In this document: positions 54,850-64,000 of the stretch, piece by piece
How positions within the stretch are numbered: position 1 is the first letter of the stretch
How the letters are laid out: every line of letters starts with the position of its first letter
Origin: Nitrospirota bacterium
Lineage (GTDB): Bacteria; Nitrospirota; Thermodesulfovibrionia; Thermodesulfovibrionales; Dissulfurispiraceae
Assembly: GCA_016936655.1 (NCBI GenBank)
Contig: JAFGXL010000030.1
Span: 1-64,000, forward strand
Direction: 5' to 3'
DNA: 64,000 nt
The notes under the pieces: model-generated
Databases searched by the model: none
Told to the model about the DNA's origin: nothing
Seen by the model: only the letters and a program-made list of their open reading frames with translations
Position numbers and translations under genes: made by a program

Positions 54850-55923
54850 ATGGAAATTCTTGATATCATGAGTGCTGCTGTTGATTCAAAAGCTTCAGAC
54901 ATACACCTAGTCGTTGGCAAGCCTCCTATGGTCAGAATATTCGGCCATATAAAACCTATACAAAAATTTGAACCGCTCTCTGCAGAAGAGTGCAAATCTC
55001 TTATATACGGTATGCTTTATCAGGATCAGATAGCGCGTTTCGAAGAGAAGCTTGAGCTCGACTTTTCTTACAACATTCCAGGACTGAGCCGCTTCAGGGT
55101 CAATGTAATGTCACAAAAAAACGGCATTGAAGCTGTCATGAGGCTCATTCCGACAAAAATTCCCAATCCAAAAGACATAAAACTCTCTGATTCTGTTATG
55201 AATCTTACAAGACTTCCAAGAGGGCTAATACTCGTTACAGGACCTACAGGATGCGGAAAATCTACAACTCTAGCTGCAATGCTTGACACAGTAAACATAG
55301 AAAGAAACGACCACATTATTACAATCGAGGATCCTATAGAATTTGTCTATGACCACAAAAACTGCATTGTTCGTCAGAGAGAGGTGGGTCTGAACACCCA
55401 TTCTTTTACAGATGCGCTCAAGCACGCGCTGCGTCAGGATCCTGATGTGATACTGGTCGGAGAAATGAGAGACCTGGAGACAATATCGCTCGCTCTGACC
55501 GCTGCTGAAACCGGACATCTTGTTTTTGCGACACTGCATACACAGGATGCACCGCAGACAGTGGACAGAGTTATAGACGTATTCCCTCCTCACCAGCAGC
55601 AGCAGGTTAGAGTTCAGCTGGCAGCAACACTAAAAGGCGTAATATGCCAGCAGCTTATACAGCGCACTGACAACAGGGGACGTGTAGCTGCACGAGAGGT
55701 GATGATAGTTACACACGCTATATCAAACCTTATACGTGAAGGAAAGACTCACCAGCTATACAGCTCTATAGAGACAGGATCAAAGTTCGGCATGGCAACA
55801 CTCGAAGCATCACTTGCAGAACTCGTTAAGGAAAAACTTATAACTCCTGATGCGGCATTCTCAAAATCAAATAACCCCGATACGCTCAGAATAAAACTTT
55901 CAGCTCTCGGCATTAAGGTTTAA
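54850..55923 (+). CDS. pilT: Type IV pilus retraction ATPase PilT
   Basis: 357 aa from the ATG at 54850 (GGGGGA SD); a TTG four codons earlier is less likely. PilT features are SDIHLVVGKPPMVRI, Walker A GPTGCGKSTT, the Asp and His boxes (EDPIEFVYDH, GHLVFATLHTQDA), and AISNLIREGK, the AIRNLIRE retraction motif. It powers pilus disassembly for twitching motility. A TATAAT lies at 54799-54804. The next gene is a close relative. Confidence 0.93.
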   Translation: MEILDIMSAAVDSKASDIHLVVGKPPMVRIFGHIKPIQKFEPLSAEECKSLIYGMLYQDQIARFEEKLELDFSYNIPGLSRFRVNVMSQKNGIEAVMRLIPTKIPNPKDIKLSDSVMNLTRLPRGLILVTGPTGCGKSTTLAAMLDTVNIERNDHIITIEDPIEFVYDHKNCIVRQREVGLNTHSFTDALKHALRQDPDVILVGEMRDLETISLALTAAETGHLVFATLHTQDAPQTVDRVIDVFPPHQQQQVRVQLAATLKGVICQQLIQRTDNRGRVAAREVMIVTHAISNLIREGKTHQLYSSIETGSKFGMATLEASLAELVKEKLITPDAAFSKSNNPDTLRIKLSALGIKV

Positions 55924-55945
55924 AGGCAATTAAAGGAGAATATCT

Positions 55946-57079
55946 ATGAATATAGAATTTTATCTTAAAACGCTTGTAGAAAGAGGAGGATCGGACCTCC
56001 ATCTTAAGGTTGGCAGGCCTCCGCTTATGAGGCTGAAAGGCGATCTGCTGCCTACAGAATTTCCAGTAATAGAAAGACACCAGATGGAACAGCTGATTAT
56101 GCCGATGATGTCTGAATACCAGAGAAAGAAGCTCGAAAAAGAAAAAGAGATGGACTTCTCATATCTTTTGGAAGGAATAGCAAGATTCAGAGGCAACATC
56201 TTTTTTCAGCTCGGAGAGGTTGGCGCTGTATTCAGAACCATACCTCTTAAAATAAAAACTATTGATGAATTAAACCTTCCACCTGTTCTGAAAGAATTGA
56301 TTTTTCACAAGCAAGGTCTCATACTCGTGACAGGTCCAACAGGTTCAGGAAAATCGACAACATTAGCAGCAATGCTCGACCTGCTGAATGAATCAGAGGC
56401 AAAACATATCATATCCATAGAAGATCCTATAGAATTCGTTCATACTGACAAAAAATGCACAATCAACCAGCGAGAGGTAGGATACGACACACTCTCTTTT
56501 ACTGATGCAATAAAGAGAGCGCTGCGTCAGGACCCTGATGTGATACTGGTTGGAGAAATGCGTGACCCTGAAACAATAAGAACAGCGCTTACGGCATCTG
56601 AAACAGGCCACCTTGTGCTCAGCACACTTCACACAAACTACGCAAGACAGTCTATAAGCAGAATAATAGATGCATTCCCTCCTGAAGAACAGCATCATAT
56701 CAGAGTGCGTCTTGCAACATCATTGGTAGGCGCGCTTGCACAAAAGCTTGTCAAGAGATCTGACGGCACTGGGATGACGGTTGTTATGGAGATAATGCTG
56801 AATACTCCAACAATAAAGAAAGCTATCGCTGAAGAGAAGCTCGACCAGATCGACAAGCTGATTCATGACTCTGCTGAACTCTATAAGATGCAAACCCTAA
56901 ACCAACATCTATTCAAATATATAAAAGATGAAGTGCTGACTCCTGATGATGCATTCGCAATATCTAACAACCCTAACGACCTTAAGGTTATGCTCCAGAC
57001 ACAATCTGTATTTGCGAAGGAGCAGGAGAAAAAGCAGGGGTTTGGCGCCCAGCGTCCGGACTGGATGAAGAGCAAATAA
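55946..57079 (+). CDS. PilT/PilU-family ATPase
   Basis: 377 aa, 22 nt after pilT, same fold: SDLHLKVGRPPLMRL, GPTGSGKSTTLAAM, EDPIEFVHTDKKCTI and GHLVLSTLHTNYARQ. The region equal to the AIRNLIRE motif is TPTIKKAIAEEKLDQI, which departs from PilT, so it is more like PilU or another paralogue that acts with PilT. The C-terminal tail is Lys/Gln-rich. Confidence 0.92.
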   Translation: MNIEFYLKTLVERGGSDLHLKVGRPPLMRLKGDLLPTEFPVIERHQMEQLIMPMMSEYQRKKLEKEKEMDFSYLLEGIARFRGNIFFQLGEVGAVFRTIPLKIKTIDELNLPPVLKELIFHKQGLILVTGPTGSGKSTTLAAMLDLLNESEAKHIISIEDPIEFVHTDKKCTINQREVGYDTLSFTDAIKRALRQDPDVILVGEMRDPETIRTALTASETGHLVLSTLHTNYARQSISRIIDAFPPEEQHHIRVRLATSLVGALAQKLVKRSDGTGMTVVMEIMLNTPTIKKAIAEEKLDQIDKLIHDSAELYKMQTLNQHLFKYIKDEVLTPDDAFAISNNPNDLKVMLQTQSVFAKEQEKKQGFGAQRPDWMKSK

Positions 57080-57112
57080 ATTCAGAACGAAGAACAGAAA
57101 AAAATATCAGAT

Positions 57113-57152
57113 AAACAGAATAGGCTGCGTAATTATGCAGCCTATTCTGTTT
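57113..57152. terminator. Bidirectional terminator between the pilT pair and glgB
   Basis: A perfect 16-bp stem (57113-57128 with 57137-57152, starting AAACAGAATAGGCTGC) and an 8-nt loop. U-runs occur on both strands. The right arm ends at the glgB stop codon. Confidence 0.88.
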
Positions 57153-59371
57153 TAAGGCTTGAAAACGAGACAGGAAAGAGGCGGAAGTGTAATTCTTATG
57201 CTATGACTAAATCCTTCATGAGAAACAAATTCATCTGAACTCACTCCGCCTGCATTTCCCATATTGCCTCCCCAATATACAGAAGAGTCGCTATTGAGAA
57301 GCTCCCTGTAGTATCCAGCATGCGGCACGCCGATAGAGTAGTTATACCTTGGAACCGGCGTAAGATTGTAAACAAATACAAGCAGGTCATCAGATTTTTT
57401 TGCCCTTCTTATAAAAGAGAGCACCGAGTTTTCAGAATCTCTAAAATCTATCCATTGAAAACCGTGCCAGTCAAAATCGACCTGATGCATCGCAGGCTCT
57501 GATCTGTATAGATTGTTCAGATCTTGCATATAATTAAGCAGCCCTGTGTTAGGCTCGTTGCTGAGCAGATGCCACTGAAGTCCTTCATCGTGATTCCACT
57601 CACTCCACTGGCCGAATTCAGACCCCATAAATAGCAGCTTCTTGCCAGGATGTCCGTACATATACCCATACAATGCTCTGAGATTTGCGAATTTCTGCCA
57701 TATATCACCAGGCATCTTATCTATCATTGATCTTTTGCCATGCACAACCTCATCATGAGAAAAGGGCAATACAAAGTTTTCTGTAAATGCGTAAAGCATG
57801 CTGAATGTGAGAGCTCCTGAGTGATACTTTCTGAATAAAGGGTCTTTCGAAAAATATCCGAGAGTATCATGCATCCATCCCATGTTCCATTTAAGGCTGA
57901 ATCCGAGGCCTCCAATATATGTCGGTCGTGATACACTCGGCCAAGCTGTTGATTCTTCTGCTATTGTGAGAACTCCGGGATGGCGTTGATGAAGAACCTC
58001 ATTAAATGTCTTCAAGAACTGCACAGCCTCTATGTTTTCATTTCCGCCGTATTTATTCTGTATCCATTCACCCGAACCCTTTGAATAGTCAAGATAGAGC
58101 ATGGATGCAACAGCATCAACACGCAACCCGTCGATATGATACTTTTGTACCCAAAAAAGTGCATTGGATATAAGGAAGCTTCTCACCTCATTTCTTCCGT
58201 AATTGAATATGAGTGTTCCCCAGTCCTTGTGCTCTCCCATCTTTGGATCCATATGTTCATAAAGGTGAGTTCCGTCAAAAAAAGCGAGGCCATGTCCGTC
58301 TTTAGGAAAATGCGCAGGCACCCAGTCAACGATAACTCCGACGCCGTTTCTATGGCACATATCAACAAAATACATAAAGTCATCAGGAGCGCCGAACCTG
58401 CTTGTTGGAGCATAGTATCCGACAGTCTGGTATCCCCATGAGCCGTCAAATGGATGCTCAGAAACAGGCAGCAGCTCAATATGAGTAAAGCCGAGCTTTT
58501 TAACATAAGGAATCAGATTTGTAGCGAGCTCTCTGTAAGTCAGAAACCTGCTGCCGTCATCCGCAGCGCGCATCCATGAGCCTAGATGCACTTCATAAAC
58601 CGACAGAGGACTCTGGTGCCAGTCTGTTTTGGCGCGATTGTCAACCCACTCTGCATCACCCCATTCATAGCAATTAATGTTGTAAACAACAGCAGCGCTC
58701 TTTGGCCTAACCTCAAAATGAAAGGCATAAGGATCTGCCTTCTGCTGAATATGGCTTTGATAGCGAGACTTGATCTCGAATTTATAAACGCAGCCCTGTC
58801 CTAGCGCGGGGATAAAAAGTTCCCATATGCCGGAGCTGCTTAGCCTGCGCATAGGATGCCGCCTGCTGTCCCATCCGTTAAAGTCGCCAATAACACTGAC
58901 CCTTTTTGCATTCGGAGCCCATACTGCAAAACGCACTCCGGATATACCATCAATTTCCATAATATGAGAACCTAGCTTTTCATAACTGTTATAGTGAGTT
59001 CCCTCATTCAGAAGGTGCTGGTCAAAATCTGTAATGGTTGGCTGGAAACAGTAAGGGTCATAAGACTCCCTCATCTCATCCCAGACAGTCATGAGCCTTA
59101 TCTTGTATCGAAAGGAGCTTATATCTTTTTTGGTTTTAAGTCTGATCTCAAAGAATCCGGCATCTCCTGTTTTAAGCATCTCTTTAATAATTTCGGATTC
59201 AGCGTAACTGGAAGGTCCGTTTTTTTTGGAATAAACTATCCATGCTGCTTTTGCCTCTGGAAGAAATGACCTAACAATAATACCGCCGTCAAAAGTGTGA
59301 GGCCCGAGTATTTCAAAGGGATTACCGCATTCAGCTGAGGCGATCTGCCTTAGTATCTTTTCGTTTTCCAT
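57152..59371 (-). CDS. glgB: 1,4-alpha-glucan branching enzyme
   Basis: 739 aa, the long GlgB form with two N-terminal carbohydrate-binding domains (the second starts near [20 protein letters not shown]). The GH13 domain has [28 protein letters not shown] with the nucleophile Asp, AEESTAW with the acid Glu, and [15 protein letters not shown]. It adds alpha-1,6 branches to glycogen. No other glycogen gene is in the window. TAGAAT lies 7 nt before the ATG and no SD is seen. Confidence 0.97.
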   Translation of the reverse strand: MENEKILRQIASAECGNPFEILGPHTFDGGIIVRSFLPEAKAAWIVYSKKNGPSSYAESEIIKEMLKTGDAGFFEIRLKTKKDISSFRYKIRLMTVWDEMRESYDPYCFQPTITDFDQHLLNEGTHYNSYEKLGSHIMEIDGISGVRFAVWAPNAKRVSVIGDFNGWDSRRHPMRRLSSSGIWELFIPALGQGCVYKFEIKSRYQSHIQQKADPYAFHFEVRPKSAAVVYNINCYEWGDAEWVDNRAKTDWHQSPLSVYEVHLGSWMRAADDGSRFLTYRELATNLIPYVKKLGFTHIELLPVSEHPFDGSWGYQTVGYYAPTSRFGAPDDFMYFVDMCHRNGVGVIVDWVPAHFPKDGHGLAFFDGTHLYEHMDPKMGEHKDWGTLIFNYGRNEVRSFLISNALFWVQKYHIDGLRVDAVASMLYLDYSKGSGEWIQNKYGGNENIEAVQFLKTFNEVLHQRHPGVLTIAEESTAWPSVSRPTYIGGLGFSLKWNMGWMHDTLGYFSKDPLFRKYHSGALTFSMLYAFTENFVLPFSHDEVVHGKRSMIDKMPGDIWQKFANLRALYGYMYGHPGKKLLFMGSEFGQWSEWNHDEGLQWHLLSNEPNTGLLNYMQDLNNLYRSEPAMHQVDFDWHGFQWIDFRDSENSVLSFIRRAKKSDDLLVFVYNLTPVPRYNYSIGVPHAGYYRELLNSDSSVYWGGNMGNAGGVSSDEFVSHEGFSHSIRITLPPLSCLVFKP

Positions 59372-59378
59372 TATTTTA

Positions 59379-59420
59379 ATTCTATCACATTTGACCGCAT
59401 GCTCCTAAGTATCTTAAAAT
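59379..59420. promoter_or_regulatory. Back-to-back glgB and aroC promoters
   Basis: Plus strand: TTGACC (59391-59396), 18 nt, TAAAAT (59415-59420), 9 nt before the aroC ATG. Minus strand: TAGAAT (59384-59379), 7 nt before the glgB ATG, with no clear -35. Only 58 bp separate the two genes, and neither has an SD. Confidence 0.5.
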
Positions 59421-59429
59421 TAACGCACA

Positions 59430-60590
59430 ATGATCAGATACCTCACATCAGGAGAGTCGCACGGTCAAGCATTAACAGGCATAGTCGAAGGAATGCCTGC
59501 TGGACTGAAGCTTAACTCTGAAGATATAAACAAAGACCTGAGCCGCAGGCAGATCGGATACGGCCGAGGCGGCAGGATGAAGATAGAGAAAGATAAAGCT
59601 CAGATACTCTCTGGCGTGAGATGGGGAGAGACGCTCGGCTCGCCTATTTGCCTGCAGATAACCAACAATGACTGGAATAACTGGAAAGAAGGCATGTCTG
59701 CTGAAAAAGAGCATGCAAAATCTATAGCCGCTGTCACCAGACCAAGACCTGGTCATGCAGACCTTTCAGGCGCGCTTAAATACAGGCAATACGATATAAG
59801 AAACATCCTTGAACGTTCAAGCGCCAGAGAAACAGCTATGCGCGTCGCTGTCGGAGCTGTATGCAAAAAACTGCTTAGCGCATTTCAGATTAAAGTAATC
59901 AGTTATGTAACATGCATAGGTCGAATCCATGCCAAGGATATGCCTGAGGGGCTTGATGAAAGATTTGATGCTGCTGAAAACTCTGACATCAGATGCCCAG
60001 ATAGCAATGCTGCTGTAATGATGAAAAAATTAATTGATGAAGCAAATGCAAAAGGAGATACTCATGGAGGCATCTTCGAGGTTGTTGCAACAGGCGTACC
60101 AGCAGGACTTGGCAGCCATGTACATTGGGACAGACGGCTCGATGGTAAACTTGCACAGTCTATAATGAGCATTCAGGCTATAAAGGGCATAGAGATTGGC
60201 GATGGTTTTGCAATGGGTATCAAGCCAGGCTCGGAAGTTATGGATGAGATCTTCCACAGCAAGGAAACTAACTTCTACAGAAATACAAATCACGCTGGCG
60301 GAATTGAAGGGGGGATAACAAACGGCATGCCGATTTTATTACGAGCAGCCATGAAGCCTATTCCTTCCCTAAAGAAACCATTGCAGTCTGTTGATATAAT
60401 TTCAAAAGAAGAATTTGAGGCAGCATATGAAAGATCAGATGTCTGCGCCGTGCCTGCTGCTGCAGTCACAGCAGAAGCGATGTCAGCAATTGTAATAGCT
60501 AATGCCCTTTTGGAAAAATTCGGCGGCGACAATATATCAGAGACCATGGATAATTTTTGCAGATACAAGCAGGGGCTGGACAGCTTCTGA
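59430..60590 (+). CDS. aroC: Chorismate synthase
   Basis: 386 aa. Family signatures are TSGESHGQALTGIVEGMPAG near the N-terminus, RPGHADLSGALKYRQYDIRN, ERSSARETAMRVAVGAV and GGIEGGITNGMPILLRAAMKP. It makes chorismate from EPSP with reduced FMN, the last common step of aromatic amino-acid synthesis. No SD; promoter 9 nt upstream. Confidence 0.97.
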   Translation: MIRYLTSGESHGQALTGIVEGMPAGLKLNSEDINKDLSRRQIGYGRGGRMKIEKDKAQILSGVRWGETLGSPICLQITNNDWNNWKEGMSAEKEHAKSIAAVTRPRPGHADLSGALKYRQYDIRNILERSSARETAMRVAVGAVCKKLLSAFQIKVISYVTCIGRIHAKDMPEGLDERFDAAENSDIRCPDSNAAVMMKKLIDEANAKGDTHGGIFEVVATGVPAGLGSHVHWDRRLDGKLAQSIMSIQAIKGIEIGDGFAMGIKPGSEVMDEIFHSKETNFYRNTNHAGGIEGGITNGMPILLRAAMKPIPSLKKPLQSVDIISKEEFEAAYERSDVCAVPAAAVTAEAMSAIVIANALLEKFGGDNISETMDNFCRYKQGLDSF

Positions 60591-60616
60591 TTTTCGTTTA
60601 CTTAAAAATTTTTCCT

Positions 60617-62575
60617 ATGAAAAACTCAAGACAGAAAATAAAACATAGCTTATTTATTTATCTATGCATACTGGGAATATTTTTTATATCACCTTTAGCA
60701 ATTTCTGCGCAAGAGCCTCTGGCTGAAGGTCTTGCGCAGCTTAAATTAGGAAAAGATCTGCTTGATAAGAGAGAACACTCTAAAGCTATTCCTGAACTTT
60801 CATCTGCCATTGTAAATGAGCCTCTGCTTGCTGACTACGGCCTGCTGTGGCGTGCTACGGCATATGAAGGCATTGAAGAGCCATCACTCGCACTAAATGA
60901 TATTACAACCATACTTTTAGAACATAAAACATCACCGCTTATCAAAGCAGCCCGCAAAAAAGAGGTGGAACTGAATCATAAGCTCGGCAGCGCAAGTACT
61001 GATGAGCTATTTGAAGCATATACAAAAGAATTTCCTACAGACTGGGGTATAAAGTTTTTATATGCAGCTCACCTTAAGAACAACGGACATAAAGAAAAGG
61101 CTGAAGCTATTTACAAAAATTTATACATACAGGTCACACCTTTTTCAGCTTCAGCACAAAAAGAACTCACTGTCTCAGAAATCTCTACAGAAGATATGGT
61201 CAGAAGAGGAGAAAACCTTAATAAGGCATGGCTCTTTCAGTCTGCTGAAAAGGTATTCAGAGATGCCTCATTAAAAAATAGCAGCAACCTGTCACAAAGA
61301 ATAAAGGAGGGGCTGGCGCTATCTGTTTTCAGGCAAAAGAAATATGTTGAGGCTGCTGAGATGTACAGGCAGCTTAATAACACATTCTGGCAAGCACGGT
61401 CGCTTCTGAGATCCGGCAATATTGAAGGTTTTGAAGCATTAATTCCTGATCTAAGTAAATTTTCTGATAAAAATACAGCAGCACTCCTTGTAGCTTATGC
61501 CTCAATTAAGCGCAGAGAAGGAGATATTGAAAAAGCTCTTTCTGTCCTTAATAGCCTACTGCCTCAATACAGCTCATGTACTGAAGATATAATGTGGTCA
61601 AAAGGCTGGATACTAATGCTCAAAGGAGACAAAACAAAGGCTGCCGAGATATTCAGCGAACTCCACAAAAAATATAGAGATCCAAAGTATCAATACTGGA
61701 GCAGACGTGCTGGCAGCAACAGCAGCTCAGAAAATTCGAACAGCAGTCCAGCAGTTACAACATCGCTAAATAATATGTTGCCTGATTTTTATACTTATGC
61801 AAATATCCTGATAAATGGGAATACTCTTAATCACATCGACAAAAAAGCTTTTTCGTTGCTTGACACAATCTGTTGTTCAAAAAGAGCAGCATTGCTAGCA
61901 GAGGCAGGATTTAAGAAAGAGGCCGCAGCAGAACTTCAGCATTATGCAAAAAGACCCGATAGAAAACTAACTGGTGCAGAAATATCAGCATCCCTGCACA
62001 AACTCGGCAGCCACAGGCTGGCTATGATATTTATTGGTAAAAATGGATATTCAGACGACATACATGAACTGCTCTATCCTGCAGCTTATATTGATGAAGT
62101 AAAGGAAGCTGCAAACGAGACAGGAGTTGATCCTATGCTGCTGCTGGCAATTATTAGAGAAGAGTCTAGATTCGCACCTGACGCAAGATCAATAGCCGGA
62201 GCCTTAGGACTGCTGCAGCTTATGCCTTCAACAGCACAAAGGGTAGCCAAGTCCGCCAAGGTGCAGCTTAATGGGAATGGAGATCTCACAAATCCAAAAA
62301 CAAATATAAGGCTGGGCGCTCACTACATAAAACAGCTCATAACGAGGCTCGGATCTGTGCCTATGGCAATTGCTGCATATAATGCAGGAGAGCATATGGT
62401 GCTCAAATGGATAAAGCAAGTCAATTATACTGATATTGATCTCTTTATAGAAGACATTCCGTTTAGTGAGACAAGGAACTATGTAAAAAAGGTGCTCACA
62501 AGCTACATCGAGTATACAAGATCCCTGAATCCGGAAAATACAGAGGCGCTACGCAGACTTTTCAACAAAATGTAG
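60617..62575 (+). CDS. Soluble lytic murein transglycosylase
   Basis: 652 aa from the ATG at 60617, which starts a signal peptide (SLFIYLCILGIFFISPLAIS). An N-terminal helical superhelix (about 30-480) is followed by the lytic transglycosylase domain (about 500-640) with the catalytic Glu in AIIREESRF, then GALGLLQLMPSTAQ and AYNAGE. It cleaves glycan strands of peptidoglycan in the periplasm. An upstream in-frame start overlapping aroC lacks a purpose and was not used. Confidence 0.92.
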   Translation: MKNSRQKIKHSLFIYLCILGIFFISPLAISAQEPLAEGLAQLKLGKDLLDKREHSKAIPELSSAIVNEPLLADYGLLWRATAYEGIEEPSLALNDITTILLEHKTSPLIKAARKKEVELNHKLGSASTDELFEAYTKEFPTDWGIKFLYAAHLKNNGHKEKAEAIYKNLYIQVTPFSASAQKELTVSEISTEDMVRRGENLNKAWLFQSAEKVFRDASLKNSSNLSQRIKEGLALSVFRQKKYVEAAEMYRQLNNTFWQARSLLRSGNIEGFEALIPDLSKFSDKNTAALLVAYASIKRREGDIEKALSVLNSLLPQYSSCTEDIMWSKGWILMLKGDKTKAAEIFSELHKKYRDPKYQYWSRRAGSNSSSENSNSSPAVTTSLNNMLPDFYTYANILINGNTLNHIDKKAFSLLDTICCSKRAALLAEAGFKKEAAAELQHYAKRPDRKLTGAEISASLHKLGSHRLAMIFIGKNGYSDDIHELLYPAAYIDEVKEAANETGVDPMLLLAIIREESRFAPDARSIAGALGLLQLMPSTAQRVAKSAKVQLNGNGDLTNPKTNIRLGAHYIKQLITRLGSVPMAIAAYNAGEHMVLKWIKQVNYTDIDLFIEDIPFSETRNYVKKVLTSYIEYTRSLNPENTEALRRLFNKM

Positions 62576-62655
62576 ACTTCTTGTCAGACCTTATTTTATC
62601 ATTATTAGCATTAACGCATTTTCGTATGAATCAAGCTATTAAAAGGAGGCAAAAG

Positions 62656-62877
62656 ATGGATCTTTTGAAGACATTTGATGAAAAAATAGCAGCAGCAGTA
62701 GAAAAGGTGAAGGCGCTTAAAGACGAAAACGGAGAGCTTAAGCTTAAGCTTAGAGAATATGAAACCCTTTTGGCTATAAGGGATGAAGAGCTCCAGAAGC
62801 TCTCTGGCGAAAAATCATCCATACGCAACCAGATTGAAGAGCTGCTCGAAGAGCTTGATTCAATAGAGACGCACTAG
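62656..62877 (+). CDS. ZapB-like coiled-coil cell-division protein
   Basis: 73 aa from the ATG at 62656 with GGAGG upstream. It is nearly all coiled coil (KVKALKDENGELKLKLREYE, RNQIEELLEELDSIE). Size, helix content and position 7 nt before zapA suggest a ZapB-type partner of ZapA; sequence alone cannot prove it. Confidence 0.7.
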   Translation: MDLLKTFDEKIAAAVEKVKALKDENGELKLKLREYETLLAIRDEELQKLSGEKSSIRNQIEELLEELDSIETH

Positions 62878-62884
62878 GAGCTGT

Positions 62885-63160
62885 ATGGGAAGCGTAGAGG
62901 TCTTTATACTCGGCCAGAGATACATTATAAAAGGAGATGAAGATCCTGAATATATAAAAAAACTGGCTGAGTATGTTGATGCAAAGCTTAAAGAGGTGCA
63001 TAATTCCATGCCAGGCATTACGCCTCTTAAAGCCTCTATTCTGGCATCACTCTCAATAGCTGATGACATGCACAAAATCAAATTGAGGTACAACTCCGTA
63101 TCTGAGAGGATTAAGAATATAGAAGACCGTGCTGACTCGATTATAAAACTGTTTGACTAA
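62885..63160 (+). CDS. zapA: Cell division protein ZapA
   Basis: 91 aa. It has the ZapA pattern VEVFILGQRYIIKGDEDPEY, IKKLAEYVDAKLKEV and a C-terminal coiled coil. ZapA bundles FtsZ at the division ring. AGGAG precedes the ATG. It converges on the GGDEF gene with a 3-nt gap. Confidence 0.9.
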   Translation: MGSVEVFILGQRYIIKGDEDPEYIKKLAEYVDAKLKEVHNSMPGITPLKASILASLSIADDMHKIKLRYNSVSERIKNIEDRADSIIKLFD

Positions 63161-63163
63161 GGC

Positions 63164-64000
63164 TCAGACCACTCTCTGATCTGTCTTGGAGCAACCGCCT
63201 CCGCACATCTTTGCAAACTTCTTCATCTCTGAAGCCACCTCTGCCATCTCGCCGTAATGCTTAAAAGATCGTTTGCTGTTATGGGTAATGCCTACAGACA
63301 GACCCATTACAGGGAACGTCCTGTGCGCCCCTTCCCTGTCAACAGACTCTATGCATCCTTTAGCCCTGTCCTCAGAATCATAAAATGTGGGCACAATATT
63401 GCTGAAGTTGTCTATCAGATCCTGAGAAACCTCTTCCATAACATCATGATTAACTATAAAAACAAAATCATCGCCTCCAATATGTCCAATAAAGCTACCC
63501 TGCGGCTGTTTCTGCCTCACAGTGTTTAGAACAAGCCTGCCTAGCATTTTCAGCACCTCATCACCGCGTGCAAATCCGTATTTGTCATTGAAAGGTTTAA
63601 AGTAGTCGATATCTACCCATGCCATAGCAAAGATCACTCCAGATTCAATTCGACTCTGCACCTGCTTGAGTATAGTTATGTTGCCAGGCAACCTGGTAAG
63701 TGGGTTAGTCTCTACAACCCTGTCTGCCCTTGCAAGACATATACATATACGTGATAATACCTCCTCCTCTTCAGCAGGATATCTTATGAAATCATCAATC
63801 GGCAGCAGGCTGTTATCCGGCATCTCCTGATCATCACCAAAAAGTCCCACAATAGAGACCTGACCAAAAATTGAGTCAGCCTTTAGATCAGACACAACCG
63901 TAAATGCAGCAGGATTCCCCTGAATAAAATCAACGATGAGAAGATCCGGAATTGAATTATAGATATAATCCAGAGCGAGATTAAGACTGCTAAAAATTAT
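63164..64000 (-). CDS. REC-GGDEF response regulator, N-terminus cut by window edge
   Basis: The frame is open to the right edge; 278 residues are visible. The first part is the latter portion of a receiver domain: PDLLIVDFIQGNPAAF with the Asp, then VSDLKADSIFGQVSIVGLFG and DDFIRYP. The usual Thr/Ser and Lys switch residues look replaced (Gly and Arg), so it may be a degenerate receiver. The GGDEF domain has NPLTRLPGN, DIDYFKPFNDKYGFARGDEV and the active-site variant HIGGDDF. A Cys cluster (KMCGGGC) lies near the C-terminus. Likely a cyclic di-GMP protein; activity uncertain. Confidence 0.85.
   Translation of the reverse strand: MIFSSLNLALDYIYNSIPDLLIVDFIQGNPAAFTVVSDLKADSIFGQVSIVGLFGDDQEMPDNSLLPIDDFIRYPAEEEEVLSRICICLARADRVVETNPLTRLPGNITILKQVQSRIESGVIFAMAWVDIDYFKPFNDKYGFARGDEVLKMLGRLVLNTVRQKQPQGSFIGHIGGDDFVFIVNHDVMEEVSQDLIDNFSNIVPTFYDSEDRAKGCIESVDREGAHRTFPVMGLSVGITHNSKRSFKHYGEMAEVASEMKKFAKMCGGGCSKTDQRVV

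Noticed and set aside
1-64000. tRNA, rRNA, CRISPR array, insertion sequence or prophage
   Set aside because: I looked at all intergenic gaps, which are short, and found no cloverleaf-like sequence, regular spaced repeats, transposase or phage genes. Weak elements could be missed by eye.

Overview
The window is from a Gram-negative bacterium. It encodes outer-membrane beta-barrel and Slp-type lipoproteins, a lipoprotein foldase, SecA with a zinc tail, FtsH and type IV pilus retraction ATPases. Base composition looks like the low-to-mid forties in %GC by eye. The nitrate-to-ammonium respiratory cluster, abundant c-type heme proteins, two FeoB proteins with Fur, and a CHASE2/FecR signalling block suggest a mesophilic anaerobe or facultative anaerobe, for example Nitrospirota (Thermodesulfovibrionia-like) or Desulfobacterota. 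That placement is inference. There is no rRNA or tRNA gene to test it, and I saw no CRISPR array, insertion sequence or prophage.

Left part (1-12.5 kb). A truncated AMIN-domain protein sits at the edge, divergent from two tandem histone-deacetylase-family genes. A block on the minus strand follows: UMF1/Atg22-type MFS transporter, rnc, fabF, acpP, fabG, yajQ and a PsiE-like membrane protein. On the plus strand come a GAF-GGDEF protein, a histidine kinase with a periplasmic heme-c motif and its OmpR-type regulator. These point toward the nap cluster.

Respiratory cluster (12.5-22.9 kb, minus strand). The order of transcription is octaheme nitrite reductase (ONR), a mono-heme Reeler-like protein, a large NapA, a terminator, CcsB/ResB, a PpiC lipoprotein, a promoter with a 44-bp palindrome, then napG-napH-napD. 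Together this is a nitrate to nitrite to ammonium pathway with its own cytochrome c maturation factor, but without recognisable napB, napC or nrfH. Several cis elements are visible: the palindrome, a long leader hairpin abutting the ONR ribosome-binding site, an intergenic hairpin and a terminator.

Middle (23-38.6 kb). argS is followed by housekeeping genes on the minus strand: folP-ftsH, rph, murI, a GerMN protein and an AMIN/Amidase_3 amidase. Next is an iron-uptake island. A feo operon (outer-membrane barrel, two FeoA, FeoB, 44-aa Cys-rich peptide) is divergent from a second, diverged feoB with fur. TGAGAT-N3-ATCTCA dyads lie on both sides of the divergent region. A small membrane protein and a zinc alcohol dehydrogenase follow.

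Right part (38.6-64 kb). This holds a Slp / RAM-domain / CHASE2 kinase / LysM-FecR block, the ablAB pair for the osmolyte N-epsilon-acetyl-beta-lysine, a methyltransferase, a membrane-protein gene interrupted by an amber codon, a SugE/Gdx exporter, a second alcohol dehydrogenase, a CheV-like protein and a cupin whose tail runs into GAGTTAGG-type repeats beside a broken four-helix-bundle (S23) gene. Then come secA, two pilT-family genes, glgB, aroC, a soluble lytic transglycosylase, a ZapB-like coiled coil, zapA and a truncated REC-GGDEF protein at the edge.

A recurring feature is that several genes (643, 23033, 48971, 51095, 54693, 59371, 59430) have a -10-like box 5 to 8 nt before the start codon and no Shine-Dalgarno sequence, which suggests leaderless transcripts.
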